Of a DNA stretch of 40,752 nucleotides, positions 1-14,320 are shown piece by piece. Location: assembly GCA_016196925.1 (NCBI GenBank), contig JACPWS010000001.1:1-40752 (forward strand), written 5' to 3'. How positions within the stretch are numbered: the stretch's first letter is position 1; each line of letters opens with the position of its first letter. Origin of the DNA: Burkholderiales bacterium. Lineage in GTDB: Bacteria; Pseudomonadota; Gammaproteobacteria; Burkholderiales; Burkholderiaceae_D. A model generated the notes under the pieces. The model ran no database searches and was not told the DNA's origin. It saw only the letters and a list, made by a program, of their open reading frames with translations. The position numbers and the translations under genes are program-made.

Positions 1-139
1 AATGGTGATGCCAGGCGACAACGTCTCGATCACCGTCAAGCTGATCAACCCGATCGCGATGGAAGAAGGTCTGCGCTTCGCTATCCGTGAAGGCGGCCGT
101 ACTGTCGGCGCCGGTGTGGTTGCCAAGATCATCGAGTAA
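1..139 (+). CDS. tuf: Elongation factor Tu, C-terminal end (partial)
   Basis: This is the last 45 or so codons of EF-Tu, the GTPase that brings aminoacyl-tRNA to the ribosome. The visible residues ([19 protein letters not shown], then [18 protein letters not shown]) are the conserved end of the third beta-barrel domain. The gene begins upstream of the window. The stop codon is TAA at 137–139. Its position just before tRNA-Trp and secE is the usual proteobacterial arrangement. The copy cannot be assigned as tufA or tufB from the sequence alone. Confidence 0.97.
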   Translation, partial: MVMPGDNVSITVKLINPIAMEEGLRFAIREGGRTVGAGVVAKIIE

Positions 140-211
140 TTAAGTAATAAAGAATCAAGTGCGGCGACTCGTTCCGGGTCGCCGTGACAATTCGAGTAGT
201 TTCAAAGGCGT

Positions 212-287
212 AGGGGTGTAGCTCAATTGGCAGAGCGTCGGTCTCCAAAACCGAAGGTTGGGGGTTCGATTCCCTCCGCCCCTGCCA
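212..287 (+). tRNA. tRNA-Trp (anticodon CCA)
   Basis: A full 76-nt cloverleaf can be folded. The 7-bp acceptor stem AGGGGTG/CGCCCCT contains one G-U pair. The D arm GCTCAATTGGCAGAGC is present, the anticodon loop CTCCAAA gives anticodon CCA, and the T loop is TTCGATT. The CCA end is encoded at 285–287. It lies between tuf and secE, where tRNA-Trp is normally found in proteobacteria, and is probably cotranscribed with them. Confidence 0.97.
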
Positions 288-321
288 CCATCAAGGCCGC
301 AGGGCACCGAAAGTAACAAGT

Positions 322-705
322 ATGTCTAATCATCCAGTTCAAACAGTCAGTACTTCCAATGACAAATACAAGGTCATGCTGGCGGTAGCGGCTGTGGTTG
401 CCGGAGTTGCTGCTTTTTATATTCTCGTTGGTCAATCTACGATGATTCGCGCTGCCGCTTTGCTGGCTGGTCTGGCCGTGGCGGTGGTGCTGATCGCGAC
501 TTCGGATATGGGTCGCGATTTTGTTGCGTTTGCTAAAGAATCTGTACGTGAAGCCAAGAAAGTTGTCTGGCCTACCCGCAAGGAAGCCGGTCAGATTACT
601 GCAGTCGTGTTCGGCTTCGTGCTGATCATGGCGATATTTCTCTGGGGGACTGACAAGTTTCTGGAATTCATGTTGTATGACGTAATCCTTGGATGGAAAA
701 AATAA
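322..705 (+). CDS. secE: Preprotein translocase subunit SecE
   Basis: SecE stabilises SecY in the inner-membrane Sec translocon. The 127-aa product has two N-terminal hydrophobic segments (about residues 18–36 and 43–60). The conserved SecE signature follows, an amphipathic helix with the motif KVVWPTRKE, and then a final membrane segment near residues 96–112. This three-TM form is the long SecE typical of beta- and gammaproteobacteria. The gene follows tRNA-Trp by 34 bp, and its stop codon overlaps the nusG start (TAATG), so the two are probably translated together. Confidence 0.95.
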   Translation: MSNHPVQTVSTSNDKYKVMLAVAAVVAGVAAFYILVGQSTMIRAAALLAGLAVAVVLIATSDMGRDFVAFAKESVREAKKVVWPTRKEAGQITAVVFGFVLIMAIFLWGTDKFLEFMLYDVILGWKK

Positions 706-1298
706 TGAGCGAGAACATTCAGGAAAACGAACAAGGTGCAGCGCCTACGGTGTCTGTGCCTAAAAGCGCTAAAAGATGGTATGCCGTGCATGCGTATTCC
801 GGCATGGAAAAAAGTGTGCAGCGCGCCTTGACTGAGCGCATAGAGCGCGCAGAGATGCAGGATAAGTTCGGCCAGATTCTGGTTCCTACCGAAGAAGTGA
901 TCGAGGTAAAGAACGGCAAGAAGGCTGTCACCGAGCGTCGTCTGTTTCCTAGCTATGTATTCGTCGAAATGGAAATGACCGACGATACCTGGCACCTGGT
1001 GAAAAACACCAGTAAGGTTACCGGCTTTATCGGTGGTAAATCGAATAAGCCATCGCCGATTCCTCAGCACGAAGTCGACAAGATTTTGCAGCAAATGCAA
1101 GAAGGCGTCGAGAAGCCAAGGCCGAAAGTGTTGTATGAGGTTGGCGAGGTGGTTCGCATTAAAGATGGTCCGTTCACCGATTTCAACGGCAACGTAGAAG
1201 AAGTGAATTACGAGAAGTCCAAAGTGCGCGTCACTGTGACCATTTTTGGTCGTGCGACTCCAGTTGAACTGGAATTTGCACAGGTCGAAAAGGTTTAG
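705..1298 (+). CDS. nusG: Transcription termination/antitermination protein NusG
   Basis: NusG binds the clamp of RNA polymerase, suppresses pausing, and links it to Rho and to the ribosome (S10). The N-terminal NGN domain shows the expected [19 protein letters not shown] start, and the C-terminal KOW domain shows [18 protein letters not shown] chose ATG 705, which overlaps the secE stop and gives 197 aa starting MSENIQ. The in-frame ATG at 693 lies inside secE and adds only four residues. The stop at 1298 is followed by a 122-bp leader before rplK. Confidence 0.93.
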   Translation: MSENIQENEQGAAPTVSVPKSAKRWYAVHAYSGMEKSVQRALTERIERAEMQDKFGQILVPTEEVIEVKNGKKAVTERRLFPSYVFVEMEMTDDTWHLVKNTSKVTGFIGGKSNKPSPIPQHEVDKILQQMQEGVEKPRPKVLYEVGEVVRIKDGPFTDFNGNVEEVNYEKSKVRVTVTIFGRATPVELEFAQVEKV

Positions 1299-1363
1299 AA
1301 ATACGCGCCGCTCGGTGCGCGATAAAAGCAATTTTATCGAAACTGAGGCTAGCAAGAAGAGGA

Positions 1364-1391
1364 GCCCATTAATGTGTATGCATTAGTGGGC
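1364..1391 (+). promoter_or_regulatory. Hairpin in the rplK leader
   Basis: GCCCATTAATG (1364–1374) pairs with CATTAGTGGGC (1381–1391), giving an 11-bp stem with one G-U pair and a 6-nt loop. It ends about 18 nt before the rplK Shine-Dalgarno AGGAG. A second hairpin, GATAAAA/TTTTATC, lies at 1321–1338. In E. coli, L1 represses the L11–L1 mRNA by binding near this point, so this structure is a candidate L1 target. The regulatory role is inferred from position only. Confidence 0.45.
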
Positions 1392-1420
1392 GCTATTACT
1401 CAATTTATGAAGGAGCCATC

Positions 1421-1852
1421 ATGGCAAAGAAAATTATCGGTTTTATCAAGCTGCAAGTGCCAGCTGGTAAAGCAAATCCATCCCCACCGATTGGCCCGGC
1501 TCTGGGTCAGCGCGGTCTGAACATCATGGAATTCTGCAAGGCGTTTAACGCGCAGACTCAAGGTGTTGAGCCAGGCATGCCTATCCCTGTCGTGATCACT
1601 GCGTTTGCGGACAAGTCTTTCACTTTCGTGATGAAGACGCCTCCTGCAACTTACATGATCAAGAAAGCAGCCGGCATCACTAAAGGTTCCGCCAAGCCGC
1701 ATACAGACAAAGTTGGCAAAATCACCCGTAAGCAAGCCGAAGAGATCGCAACCGTTAAACGCGCCGATCTGACAGCCGCCGATATGGACGCCGCAGTGCG
1801 TACTATCGCCGGTTCCGCCCGTTCCATGGGCATCACGGTGGAGGGTCTGTAA
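1421..1852 (+). CDS. rplK: 50S ribosomal protein L11
   Basis: L11 binds the GTPase-associated region of 23S rRNA and takes part in factor binding and the stringent response. The 143-aa length is standard. Conserved features are the N-terminal [23 protein letters not shown], in which the prolines form the hinge contacted by thiostrepton-type drugs, and the C-terminal rRNA-binding part ending in [13 protein letters not shown] 1421 has a strong AGGAG five bases upstream. The stop codon overlaps the rplA start (TAATG). Confidence 0.97.
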   Translation: MAKKIIGFIKLQVPAGKANPSPPIGPALGQRGLNIMEFCKAFNAQTQGVEPGMPIPVVITAFADKSFTFVMKTPPATYMIKKAAGITKGSAKPHTDKVGKITRKQAEEIATVKRADLTAADMDAAVRTIAGSARSMGITVEGL

Positions 1853-2547
1853 TGGCTAAGTTATCCAAAAAAGCAAAATTGCTGGCATCTAAAGTCGATC
1901 GTCTGAAGGTTTATTCTTTCGACAATGCGATTGCCTTGATCAAAGAATGCGCAACCGCAAAATTCAACGAATCCATCGACGTTTCTGTACAACTCGGTGT
2001 CGATCCTAAGAAATCCGACCAGGTTGTCCGTGGTTCCGTCGTGTTGCCAGCCGGCACAGGCAAGACCGTACGCGTGGCCGTATTTGCTCAAGGCGCGAAA
2101 GCCGAAGAAGCAAAAGCAGCCGGCGCCGATATCGTCGGTATGGAAGATCTGGCCGAGCGCGTCAAAGCTGGCGACATGCCATTCGACATCGTCATCGCTT
2201 CGCCTGACACTATGCGTATCGTCGGTACTCTGGGCCAGATCCTGGGCCCACGTGGCCTGATGCCAAACCCTAAAGTCGGCACTGTGACTCCTGACGTAGC
2301 GAATGCAGTTAAAAATGCAAAAGCCGGTCAGGTTCAATACCGTACCGACAAGGCTGGTATCATCCACTCGACTATCGGCCGCAAGTCTTTCGGCGATGCA
2401 GAGTTGAAATCCAACCTGGTTGCTTTGATCGATGCATTGAACAAGGCTAAGCCAGCATCCAGCAAAGGCGTGTATCTGCGTAAAGTATCGATCTCATCCA
2501 CTATGGGTGCAGGCGTACGCGTAGACCACGGCAACCTGGCTGCGTAA
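1852..2547 (+). CDS. rplA: 50S ribosomal protein L1
   Basis: L1 forms the mobile stalk that helps release deacylated tRNA, and it represses its own operon by binding the L11 leader mRNA. The 231-aa protein has the family signature near [19 protein letters not shown] (about residues 125–143) and the usual [20 protein letters not shown] segment near the start. Translation is coupled to rplK through a 1-bp overlap. The gene is followed by the 284-bp rplJ leader. Confidence 0.97.
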   Translation: MAKLSKKAKLLASKVDRLKVYSFDNAIALIKECATAKFNESIDVSVQLGVDPKKSDQVVRGSVVLPAGTGKTVRVAVFAQGAKAEEAKAAGADIVGMEDLAERVKAGDMPFDIVIASPDTMRIVGTLGQILGPRGLMPNPKVGTVTPDVANAVKNAKAGQVQYRTDKAGIIHSTIGRKSFGDAELKSNLVALIDALNKAKPASSKGVYLRKVSISSTMGAGVRVDHGNLAA

Positions 2548-2831
2548 GAATTAAGTCCCTGTGTCTATGACCAGGGCGCATCTTTGGGCTGAATGATGCA
2601 TTCCGTATCATTCAGAGTGTCAAAGACCGTTGGGCCTAGCGCTTAATAACGCGAAGTTAAACTTCTGGAGAGCAATCGACGGAACCCAACGCAGATGGTG
2701 TACCCGAACAAGTTTTGTAGTGCTCCTGGTTCGCCAGTTGAACTCCTAACTTCGGACGCCGTGTTCGAAACGATATGAGGGAAGCGCATCATCCCGATGT
2801 GGTGACTGAATATCATTAATGGAGGTTGACC
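2548..2831 (+). promoter_or_regulatory. rplJ leader (L10-type autoregulatory region)
   Basis: This 284-bp stretch between rplA and rplJ contains no gene. It holds a 9-bp hairpin, CTGAATGAT (2589–2597) with ATCATTCAG (2607–2615). This is followed by AAAGACCGTTGGG, which resembles the conserved core of L10 leaders, and then by further paired segments. In E. coli the L10–L12 complex binds this leader and blocks rplJ translation, and a promoter for the L10 operon lies in the same interval. Both roles are inferred here from position and the short core match. Confidence 0.65.
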
Positions 2832-3368
2832 GTGAGTCTCAATCTGAATGACAAAAAGGCCGTCGTCGCTGAAGTCTCTGCAGTTGTAGCAAATGCACAG
2901 ACTATCGTCGTGGCTGAATATCGTGGCATCCAGGTCGGTCATTTGACGCAATTGCGTGCTAACGCACGTGCTCAGGGCGTATACATGCGCGTGTTGAAAA
3001 ATACACTCGCACGCCGCGCCGTTGAGGGAACTGCCTTTGCCAGCCTCGCTTCTGAAATGACCGGTCCGTTGATCTATGCGATCTCGGAAGATGCTGTTGC
3101 AGCGGCTAAAGTCGTTCAAGACTTTGCCAAAACCAACGACAAGCTGGTTGTTAAAGCAGGTAACTATGCAGGCAAATCGCTGGATAAAGCTGGCGTTGTG
3201 GCATTGGCAAGCATTCCTAGCCGTGAAGTACTGTTGGCGCAAGTTCTGGGTATGATGCAGGCTCCTGTATCCGCCTTTGCCCGCGCTCTGGCAGCTCTGG
3301 CAGCGAAGAAAGAATCCGATACACCTGCAGCACCGGCAGCGGAAGTTGCTGAAGCCGCAGCTGAGTAA
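2832..3368 (+). CDS. rplJ: 50S ribosomal protein L10
   Basis: L10 anchors the L12 dimers of the ribosomal stalk to L11 and 23S rRNA. The N-terminal rRNA-binding part shows [19 protein letters not shown] and [14 protein letters not shown]. The C-terminal helix that holds L12 ends in an Ala/Glu-rich tail. I chose GTG 2832, giving 178 aa starting [12 protein letters not shown], because GGAGG at 2821–2825 is spaced six bases from it. A TTG six bases further upstream is badly placed for that site. Confidence 0.95.
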   Translation: MSLNLNDKKAVVAEVSAVVANAQTIVVAEYRGIQVGHLTQLRANARAQGVYMRVLKNTLARRAVEGTAFASLASEMTGPLIYAISEDAVAAAKVVQDFAKTNDKLVVKAGNYAGKSLDKAGVVALASIPSREVLLAQVLGMMQAPVSAFARALAALAAKKESDTPAAPAAEVAEAAAE

Positions 3369-3419
3369 GATTTTTTCGTCAAATACCGTATCAATGTAAT
3401 TTAATAATTGGAGTTTCAA

Positions 3420-3791
3420 ATGGCAATTAGCAAAGACGATATCCTGGAAGCCGTAGGCGCGATGTCCGTAATGGACCTGAACGACCTGGTTAAGGCATTC
3501 GAAGAAAAATTCGGCGTTTCCGCTGCTGCAATGTCCGCCGGCCCAGCCGCTGGTGCTGCTGCTGCTGTAGTTGAAGAACAAACAGAATTCAACGTAATTC
3601 TGGCTGAAGTCGGCGCGAACAAAGTTGGCGTCATTAAAGCAGTTCGCGAAATCACCGGCCTGGGCTTGAAAGAAGCTAAAGACCTGGTTGATGGCGCACC
3701 TAAAGCAGTTAAGGAAGCCGTTTCGAAAGCTGACGCTGACGCTGCCAAGAAGAAATTGGAAGAAGCCGGCGCGAAAGTCGACGTTAAGTAA
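3420..3791 (+). CDS. rplL: 50S ribosomal protein L7/L12
   Basis: L12 is the flexible multi-copy stalk protein that recruits translation GTPases. The 123-aa product has an N-terminal dimerisation helix ([20 protein letters not shown]). An Ala/Gly hinge follows around residues 36–50, and then the globular C-terminal domain with [20 protein letters not shown], the factor-binding surface. I chose ATG 3420 (MAISKDD), with GGAG at 3410–3413. An upstream in-frame ATG would only add MEFQ. Confidence 0.97.
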   Translation: MAISKDDILEAVGAMSVMDLNDLVKAFEEKFGVSAAAMSAGPAAGAAAAVVEEQTEFNVILAEVGANKVGVIKAVREITGLGLKEAKDLVDGAPKAVKEAVSKADADAAKKKLEEAGAKVDVK

Positions 3792-3804
3792 TATCGCAGT
3801 ATCA

Positions 3805-3864
3805 GGCAAATCTCTGGATTTGCCCAAGTCAAAGACAGGAATCCTCTCGCAAGAGAGGGTTCCT
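3805..3864 (+). promoter_or_regulatory. Two tandem hairpins between rplL and rpoB
   Basis: The first stem is GGCAAATC (3805–3812) with GATTTGCC (3817–3824) and a TCTG loop. The second is AGGAATCCTCTC (3837–3848) with GAGAGGGTTCCT (3853–3864), 12 bp with one G-U pair and a GCAA tetraloop. Neither is followed by a long T run. In E. coli the same interval holds a partial terminator and an RNase III site that lower rpoBC expression relative to rplL. A similar role fits here but is inferred from position. The rest of 3865–4008 shows nothing clear. Confidence 0.7.
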
Positions 3865-4008
3865 CTTTGGCTTCTTTGTCGTTCAGGGTTGTTTAGTCGT
3901 TTATTAAGACCGAGGGCTGAGACTTGAGGTTTTTTGTCGCCGAGTTGCTGAAATTTAGCGTCAGGAATCCTGAATTCTCCATCCTTCCTTGTCACTCACG
4001 GAGTGTCC

Positions 4009-7000
4009 ATGCACTACTCATTTACTGAGAAGAAGCGTATTCGTAAATCTTTTGCGAAACGCGCCAACGTCCACAACGTTCCGTTCCTGCTGGCGACTCA
4101 AATCGAGTCGTACCAGAGTTTCTTGCAAGAAGACAGAGTAGCGTCTACGCGCAAAAATGAGGGCTTGCAGTCTGCCTTCACCTCGATTTTCCCGATTGTT
4201 TCGCATAACGGGTTCGCACGCCTTGAATTTTTGTCTTATGTTTTAGGCGATCCGGCTTTTGACGTCAAGGAATGTCAACTGCGTGGATTGACTTACGCAT
4301 CTCCGCTGCGCGCCAAGGTGCGTCTGGTGATATTGGATAAAGAATCGCCGACCAAGCCTGTCGTCAAAGAAATGAAAGAGCAGGAAGTCTACATGGGCGA
4401 ATTGCCTTTGATGACGACTACCGGTTCTTTCGTGATCAACGGTACCGAGCGCGTTATCGTGTCCCAGTTGCACCGTTCGCCAGGCGTGTTCTTCGAGCAC
4501 GACCGCGGCAAGACACATTCTTCCGGCAAGTTGCTGTTCTCGGCCCGCATCATTCCTTACCGCGGCTCCTGGCTCGATTTCGAATTCGACCCTAAGGACA
4601 TCCTGTTCTTCCGTATCGACCGCCGTCGCAAGATGCCGGTCACGATCTTGTTGCGTGCTATCGGCATGAACAATGAGCAGATCCTGGCGAACTTCTTCGT
4701 CTTCGATAATTTCAACCTGCATGCCGACGGCGCGGAAATGGAATTTGTGGCCGAGCGTCTGCGCGGTGAAGTTGCGCGTTTCGATATCGCCGACAAGTCC
4801 GGCAAGATCATCGTGGCCAAGGACAAGCGTATCAACGCCAAGCATGTGCGCGAGATCGAAGCCGGCGGCATCAAGCATATCTCGGTACCGGAAGATTATC
4901 TGCTCGGCCGCGTGCTGGCCAAGAACATCATCGATGCCGATACCGGCGAAGTGATCGCCAACGCCAACGACGAGCTGACTGAAGAGTTGCTCGGTCGCTT
5001 GCGCGACGCCAAAGTTGCCGACATCCAGACTCTGTACACCAACGATCTGGATCAGGGTTCGTATATCTCCCAGACCTTGCGCACTGACGACACCGCCGAC
5101 CAGATGGCCGCACGCGTGGCGATCTATCGCATGATGCGCCCTGGCGAACCGCCGACAGAAGACTCCGTGGAAGCCCTGTTCAACGGCTTGTTCTACAGCG
5201 AGGATCGTTACGATCTGTCCGCTGTCGGCCGCATGAAGTTCAACCGCCGTATCGGCCGCGATGAACTGACCGGCGCCATGACCTTGTCGAATGAAGACGT
5301 GCTGGCCGTGATCAAGATCCTGGTCGAGTTGCGCAATGGCCGCGGCGAAGTCGACGATATCGATCACCTCGGTAACCGTCGCGTCCGTTGCGTCGGCGAA
5401 CTGGCTGAGAACCAGTTCCGTGCCGGTCTGGTGCGCGTCGAGCGCGCCGTCAAAGAGCGTCTGGGCCAGGCGGAAGCCGATAACCTGATGCCGCACGATC
5501 TGATCAACTCCAAGCCTATCTCGGCCGCGATCCGCGAGTTCTTCGGTTCTTCGCAATTGTCGCAGTTTATGGACCAGACCAACCCGCTGTCCGAGATCAC
5601 GCACAAGCGCCGTATCTCCGCGCTGGGACCCGGCGGTCTGACCCGCGAGCGCGCCGGTTTCGAGGTGCGCGACGTGCATCCTACCCACTACGGCCGCGTG
5701 TGCCCGATCGAGACGCCTGAAGGCCCGAACATCGGTCTGATCAACTCGCTGGCGCTGTACGCCCGCCTGAACGAATACGGCTTTCTGGAAACACCGTATC
5801 GCAAGGTGGTCGACAGCAAGATCACGAACCAGATCGATTATCTGTCCGCGATCGAAGAAGGCCGCTACATCATCGCTCAGGCGAATGCCACGATCGATAA
5901 AGGCGGCAAGCTGATCGACGAACTGGTTTCCGCACGTGAAGCCGGTGAAACCATCCTGGTCTCGCCGGAACGCATCCAGTACATGGACGTCGCGACCGGT
6001 CAGGTGGTTTCCGTTGCGGCTTCGCTGATTCCTTTCCTCGAGCACGACGATGCGAACCGTGCCTTGATGGGCGCCAACATGCAAAGGCAGGCAGTGCCTT
6101 GCTTGCGTCCTGAGAAGGCTTTCGTCGGTACCGGTATCGAACGCACGGTGGCGGTCGACTCCGGCACGACGGTGCAAGCGCTGCGTGGCGGTAAAGTCGA
6201 TTACATCGATGCCGGCCGTATCGTGATTCGCGTCAACGACGCTGAAGCGCAAGCCGGTGAAGTCGGTGTGGATATCTACAACCTGATCAAGTACACCCGT
6301 TCCAACCAGAACACCAACATCAACCAGCGTCCTATCGTCAAGGTCGGCGACATCGTTGCCAAGGGCGACGTGCTGGCCGACGGCGCCTCGACCGATATGG
6401 GCGAGCTGGCCCTGGGTCAGAACATGCTGGTCGCGTTCATGCCGTGGAACGGCTATAACTTCGAAGATTCGATCCTGATCTCGGAAAAAGTCGTGGCGGA
6501 CGACCGCTACACTTCGATTCATATCGAAGAATTGTCGGTCGTGGCGCGCGACACCAAGCTCGGTGCCGAAGAAATCACGCGCGATATCTCGAATCTGGCT
6601 GAGAACCAACTGGCGCGTCTGGATGAATCCGGTATCGTGTACATCGGCGCCGAAGTGACTGCCGGCGATACCCTGGTCGGTAAAGTGACGCCTAAAGGCG
6701 AAACCCAGCTGACTCCGGAAGAAAAACTGCTGCGCGCGATTTTCGGTGAAAAAGCTTCCGACGTGAAAGACACTTCGCTGCGCGTGCCATCCGGCATGGT
6801 CGGCACGGTGATCGACGTGCAAGTGTTTACCCGCGAAGGCATACAGCGCGACAAACGTGCGCAACAGATTATCGACGATGAACTGAAGCGCTATCGTCTC
6901 GATCTGAACGATCAGCTGCGTATCGTGGAAGGCGACGCGTTCGAACGTCTGGAGCGTATGCTGGCCGGCAAGGTCGCCGACGGCGGTCCTGCCAAGCTGG

Positions 7001-8115
7001 CCAAGGGCACCAAACTGAGCAAGGAATATCTGGCCAGCATCGACAAATATCACTGGTTCGACATCCGTCTGGCAGAAGACGATGCGGCGAATGCGCTGGT
7101 GGCGATCAAGGATTCCATCGCTGAAAAACGCCACCAGTTCGACCTGGCGTTTGAAGAGAAGCGCACCAAGCTGACCCAGGGCGACGAATTGCCGCCGGGC
7201 GTACAGAAGATGGTCAAGGTGTATCTGGCGGTGAAACGTCGTCTGCAGCCAGGCGACAAGATGGCCGGTCGTCACGGTAACAAGGGTGTGGTTTCCCGCA
7301 TCGTGCCTATCGAAGACATGCCTTACATGGCCGACGGTACGCCAGCCGACATCGTGCTGAACCCGCTCGGCGTTCCGTCCCGGATGAACGTCGGTCAGGT
7401 GTTGGAAGTGCATCTGGGCTGGGCCGCGAAAGGCCTGGGTCTGCGCATAGGCGAAATGCTGAAAGCCAAGGCCAAGGTCGAAGAACTGCGCGGCTTCCTG
7501 AAGCAGATTTACAACGAATCGGGCAAACAGGAAGATCTGGACAGCTTCAGCGATGCTGAAATTCTGGAACTGACCAGCAATCTGAAAAACGGCGTGCCGT
7601 TTGCGACACCGGTGTTCGACGGTGCGCACGAAAGCGAAATCCGCCGCATGCTGGATCTGGCCTTCCCTGACCATATTGCACAGCAATTGGGTATGACGCC
7701 ATCCAAGAACCAGGTAACGCTGTATGACGGTCGCACCGGTGAAGCGTTCGAACGTAAGGTAACCCTCGGTTACATGCACGTTCTGAAGCTGCACCATCTG
7801 GTCGACGACAAGATGCATGCGCGTTCCACCGGTCCTTACTCGCTGGTGACGCAGCAACCACTGGGCGGTAAAGCGCAGTTCGGTGGCCAGCGTTTCGGCG
7901 AGATGGAGGTGTGGGCACTGGAAGCGTACGGCGCGTCTTACGTCTTGCAAGAGATGTTGACCGTCAAGTCCGACGACGTGAATGGCCGTACCAAAGTGTA
8001 CGAAAATCTGGTCAAGGGCGACCACGTGATCGACGCCGGCATGCCGGAATCGTTCAACGTGCTGGTCAAGGAAATTCGTTCTCTCGGTATCGACATCGAT
8101 CTGGAACGCGACTGA
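4009..8115 (+). CDS. rpoB: DNA-directed RNA polymerase subunit beta
   Basis: RpoB forms one half of the polymerase active cleft. The 1368-aa length is normal for betaproteobacteria. The rifampicin pocket reads [20 protein letters not shown] followed by [11 protein letters not shown]. Residues matching E. coli D516, H526 and S531 are therefore unchanged, and no common resistance substitution is visible. The C-terminal part holds the conserved [15 protein letters not shown] segment. I chose ATG 4009 ([13 protein letters not shown]), because GGAG at 4000–4003 fits it and the E. coli protein starts similarly. A GTG two codons upstream overlaps that ribosome site. Confidence 0.98.
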   Translation: MHYSFTEKKRIRKSFAKRANVHNVPFLLATQIESYQSFLQEDRVASTRKNEGLQSAFTSIFPIVSHNGFARLEFLSYVLGDPAFDVKECQLRGLTYASPLRAKVRLVILDKESPTKPVVKEMKEQEVYMGELPLMTTTGSFVINGTERVIVSQLHRSPGVFFEHDRGKTHSSGKLLFSARIIPYRGSWLDFEFDPKDILFFRIDRRRKMPVTILLRAIGMNNEQILANFFVFDNFNLHADGAEMEFVAERLRGEVARFDIADKSGKIIVAKDKRINAKHVREIEAGGIKHISVPEDYLLGRVLAKNIIDADTGEVIANANDELTEELLGRLRDAKVADIQTLYTNDLDQGSYISQTLRTDDTADQMAARVAIYRMMRPGEPPTEDSVEALFNGLFYSEDRYDLSAVGRMKFNRRIGRDELTGAMTLSNEDVLAVIKILVELRNGRGEVDDIDHLGNRRVRCVGELAENQFRAGLVRVERAVKERLGQAEADNLMPHDLINSKPISAAIREFFGSSQLSQFMDQTNPLSEITHKRRISALGPGGLTRERAGFEVRDVHPTHYGRVCPIETPEGPNIGLINSLALYARLNEYGFLETPYRKVVDSKITNQIDYLSAIEEGRYIIAQANATIDKGGKLIDELVSAREAGETILVSPERIQYMDVATGQVVSVAASLIPFLEHDDANRALMGANMQRQAVPCLRPEKAFVGTGIERTVAVDSGTTVQALRGGKVDYIDAGRIVIRVNDAEAQAGEVGVDIYNLIKYTRSNQNTNINQRPIVKVGDIVAKGDVLADGASTDMGELALGQNMLVAFMPWNGYNFEDSILISEKVVADDRYTSIHIEELSVVARDTKLGAEEITRDISNLAENQLARLDESGIVYIGAEVTAGDTLVGKVTPKGETQLTPEEKLLRAIFGEKASDVKDTSLRVPSGMVGTVIDVQVFTREGIQRDKRAQQIIDDELKRYRLDLNDQLRIVEGDAFERLERMLAGKVADGGPAKLAKGTKLSKEYLASIDKYHWFDIRLAEDDAANALVAIKDSIAEKRHQFDLAFEEKRTKLTQGDELPPGVQKMVKVYLAVKRRLQPGDKMAGRHGNKGVVSRIVPIEDMPYMADGTPADIVLNPLGVPSRMNVGQVLEVHLGWAAKGLGLRIGEMLKAKAKVEELRGFLKQIYNESGKQEDLDSFSDAEILELTSNLKNGVPFATPVFDGAHESEIRRMLDLAFPDHIAQQLGMTPSKNQVTLYDGRTGEAFERKVTLGYMHVLKLHHLVDDKMHARSTGPYSLVTQQPLGGKAQFGGQRFGEMEVWALEAYGASYVLQEMLTVKSDDVNGRTKVYENLVKGDHVIDAGMPESFNVLVKEIRSLGIDIDLERD

Positions 8116-8141
8116 GCGTAGTTTAGTCATTTAGTAGTAAA

Positions 8142-8172
8142 GCCTTCGCCCGAATGCGTTTCGGGCGAAGGC
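8142..8172 (+). promoter_or_regulatory. Hairpin between rpoB and rpoC
   Basis: GCCTTCGCCCGAA (8142–8154) pairs perfectly with TTCGGGCGAAGGC (8160–8172) around a 5-nt loop. No T run follows, so it is unlikely to stop transcription fully. It may be a processing or mRNA-stabilising structure within the rpoBC transcript. The remaining bases up to rpoC (8173–8344) contain no gene and no other strong signal that I can see. Confidence 0.7.
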
Positions 8173-8344
8173 CCTTCAGCTAGCCGGAAGTTTGGAAGAG
8201 GATTTTCGTTCCCGGTATCCGCGGCACCCGTGTTGAAAGACCGGGCTCTCCCGCTGATGCGAACAGGGTCAGACGAACAGACTCATCCCTTGCAGCACTA
8301 TTCAGCCAACTAGCGTTTTCTGACGCTTTACTGGAGTGATACAC

Positions 8345-12574
<4,230 letters not shown>

Positions 12575-12592
12575 CAGCAACTGAAGTAAGTT

Positions 12593-12627
12593 AAAAAGCG
12601 GCGCCGTAGCATGGTGCCGCTTTTTTT
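12593..12627 (+). terminator. Rho-independent terminator after rpoC
   Basis: AAAAAGCGGCGCC pairs with GGTGCCGCTTTTT around a GTAGCAT loop and is followed by an unbroken run of T's. This is a textbook terminator 19 bp after the rpoC stop, and it marks the end of the ribosomal protein/polymerase operon. Confidence 0.92.
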
Positions 12628-12704
12628 GTATCCGTACCGGGCGTGGTATCGAGGCAGCACGCCCTGCTGCGCAGGTCCTTGCTCCCGGTAGAAATAAAAA
12701 TGAA

Positions 12705-13520
12705 ATGAACGCATCACAGAATCTGAAATCGACTCGCGACCTGAATGCGGTCGACATAGAAATGCGGCGCGACGCATTTGGCATGCTGGCCGACGTCGAA
12801 GTCGTGCCGGAAACCGGCTCCACCAATGCCGATCTGATGGCGAGATTGTGCGATTTGCAGCAAGCCTTGCTGCGGGTCGCCATCCACCAGACCGCAGGGC
12901 GCGGCCGCGCCGGCCGCAGCTGGCATACGGTGCGCGGCGGCATGCTGACGTTTTCGCTCGCATGGCGCTTCCCGCAAGCGGCGCATACCCTGATGGGCTT
13001 GCCGTTGGCCGTCGGCGTGGCAGTGGCCGAAGTGCTGAACGGGCTCGGGGTGGCGGTGCAATTGAAATGGCCGAACGATATCCTGCGCGGCGGCAAGAAG
13101 CTGGCCGGGATTTTGATAGAAACCGCCGCCGCAAAAGACGGCGGAACCTGGGTGGTGGCCGGCGTCGGCCTGAACCTGCAGGTGCCGGACCGGCTGGAAA
13201 GCGAGATCGGGCGCGCCGTGGCCGATGCACCCTGGCTGGCGCAGATGGACAGGAACGCCTTGATGGCGCAGTTGCTGAATGCGCTGGCGCGCGCGCTCGA
13301 CCAGTTCCAGCGCCAGGGTTTCGCCGCCTTCTTGCCGCGCTGGAATGCCTTGCACGCCTACGCCGGGCAAGCGGTAGTGATACTCGACCACGGACAAATC
13401 GTGCAACGCGGCATCGCGCTCGGCGTCGATCTGGCCGGTTGCCTGGTGTTGCAAACCGCCCATGGACAAGCGAGTGTATTGGCGGGCGATGTCTCGCTGC
13501 GCCCGGACGACGGCGCATGA
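12705..13520 (+). CDS. birA: Biotin–[acetyl-CoA-carboxylase] ligase (short form)
   Basis: BirA activates biotin with ATP and attaches it to the lysine of biotin carboxyl carrier protein. The biotinyl-AMP loop GRGRAGR is at residues 65–71 and the KWPND motif at 121–125, with the C-terminal SH3-like domain after them. At 271 aa it lacks the roughly 60-residue N-terminal winged helix of E. coli BirA, so it should be an enzyme only and not the biotin operon repressor. Its stop overlaps the first possible coaX start, and the two genes probably form one unit. The Shine-Dalgarno is weak. Confidence 0.93.
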   Translation: MNASQNLKSTRDLNAVDIEMRRDAFGMLADVEVVPETGSTNADLMARLCDLQQALLRVAIHQTAGRGRAGRSWHTVRGGMLTFSLAWRFPQAAHTLMGLPLAVGVAVAEVLNGLGVAVQLKWPNDILRGGKKLAGILIETAAAKDGGTWVVAGVGLNLQVPDRLESEIGRAVADAPWLAQMDRNALMAQLLNALARALDQFQRQGFAAFLPRWNALHAYAGQAVVILDHGQIVQRGIALGVDLAGCLVLQTAHGQASVLAGDVSLRPDDGA

Positions 13521-13531
13521 AAGGAGCTGAA

Positions 13532-14302
13532 ATGTTATTACTGATCGATGCCGGCAATACCCGCATCAAATGGGCCGTACCCGACCTGCGCGCGCAGCGT
13601 AGCGGGCCGGCGCCGCTGTGGCTGCAGCTCGACTCGGTCAGCCACGCCGAGATCGCCCAACTGGCCAGCCAGTGGCAGCCGTTAACGCTGAAGCGGGTGC
13701 TGATTTCGAATGTGGCCGGGGCGGAAATTCACAACAAGCTGAGCACGATTTTGGCGGCGGCGGTGCCGTACATCGTGCCGGAATGGCTGGCGTCGACGGA
13801 AAAGCTGGCCGGCGTGCTGAATACCTACCGCAATCCGGCGCAGCTAGGCTGCGACCGCTTTGCCTCGGCGATTGCGGCGCACACCCTGTTCCCGCAACAG
13901 ACGCTGGTGGTGGCGACTTGCGGCACGGCCACCACCGTCGATGCGGTGACGGCCGACGGTGTATTTTTGGGCGGCATGATTTTGCCCGGTCTGCAACTGA
14001 TGGCGCAAGCGCTGGCGCGCAATACCGCGCAACTGCCGCAAGTCGCGGCCAGCGTCGCGCCGGAAAATCCGTTCGCGGACAATACCGAGCTGGCCATCGT
14101 CAGCGGTTGCATCAGCGCCCAGGTCGGCGCCATCGCGCGCGCGGTAACGGCGCTGGCGCAGCGCCAGCAGCAAAGCGTCACCTGCGTCTTGTCCGGCGGC
14201 GCCGCGCCCTATCTGTTGCCGCATCTGGGCTTTACTTGCCAGCATATCGACAATCTGGTCTTGACCGGCCTGTATGTCGTGGCACAATCGGTATCACACT
14301 GA
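13532..14302 (+). CDS. coaX: Type III pantothenate kinase
   Basis: CoaX phosphorylates pantothenate in the first committed step of coenzyme A synthesis and is not inhibited by CoA. The N-terminal ASKHA-fold phosphate loop LLIDAGNTRIKWA, the central GCDRFASAIAA (aspartate for catalysis) and VVATCGTATTVDAV are all present. I chose ATG 13532, giving 256 aa, because AAGGAG at 13521–13526 sits five bases upstream. ATG 13517 overlaps the birA stop but has no such site. birA–coaX pairing is common in betaproteobacteria. Confidence 0.93.
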   Translation: MLLLIDAGNTRIKWAVPDLRAQRSGPAPLWLQLDSVSHAEIAQLASQWQPLTLKRVLISNVAGAEIHNKLSTILAAAVPYIVPEWLASTEKLAGVLNTYRNPAQLGCDRFASAIAAHTLFPQQTLVVATCGTATTVDAVTADGVFLGGMILPGLQLMAQALARNTAQLPQVAASVAPENPFADNTELAIVSGCISAQVGAIARAVTALAQRQQQSVTCVLSGGAAPYLLPHLGFTCQHIDNLVLTGLYVVAQSVSH

Positions 14303-14320
14303 ATTTCTTAATCATTCACT

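Noticed and set aside
4243-8130. Very long open frame on the minus strand opposite rpoB (and a similar one opposite rpoC)
   Set aside because: Shadow frames caused by the biased codon use of the highly expressed genes; no family motifs and no ribosome sites.
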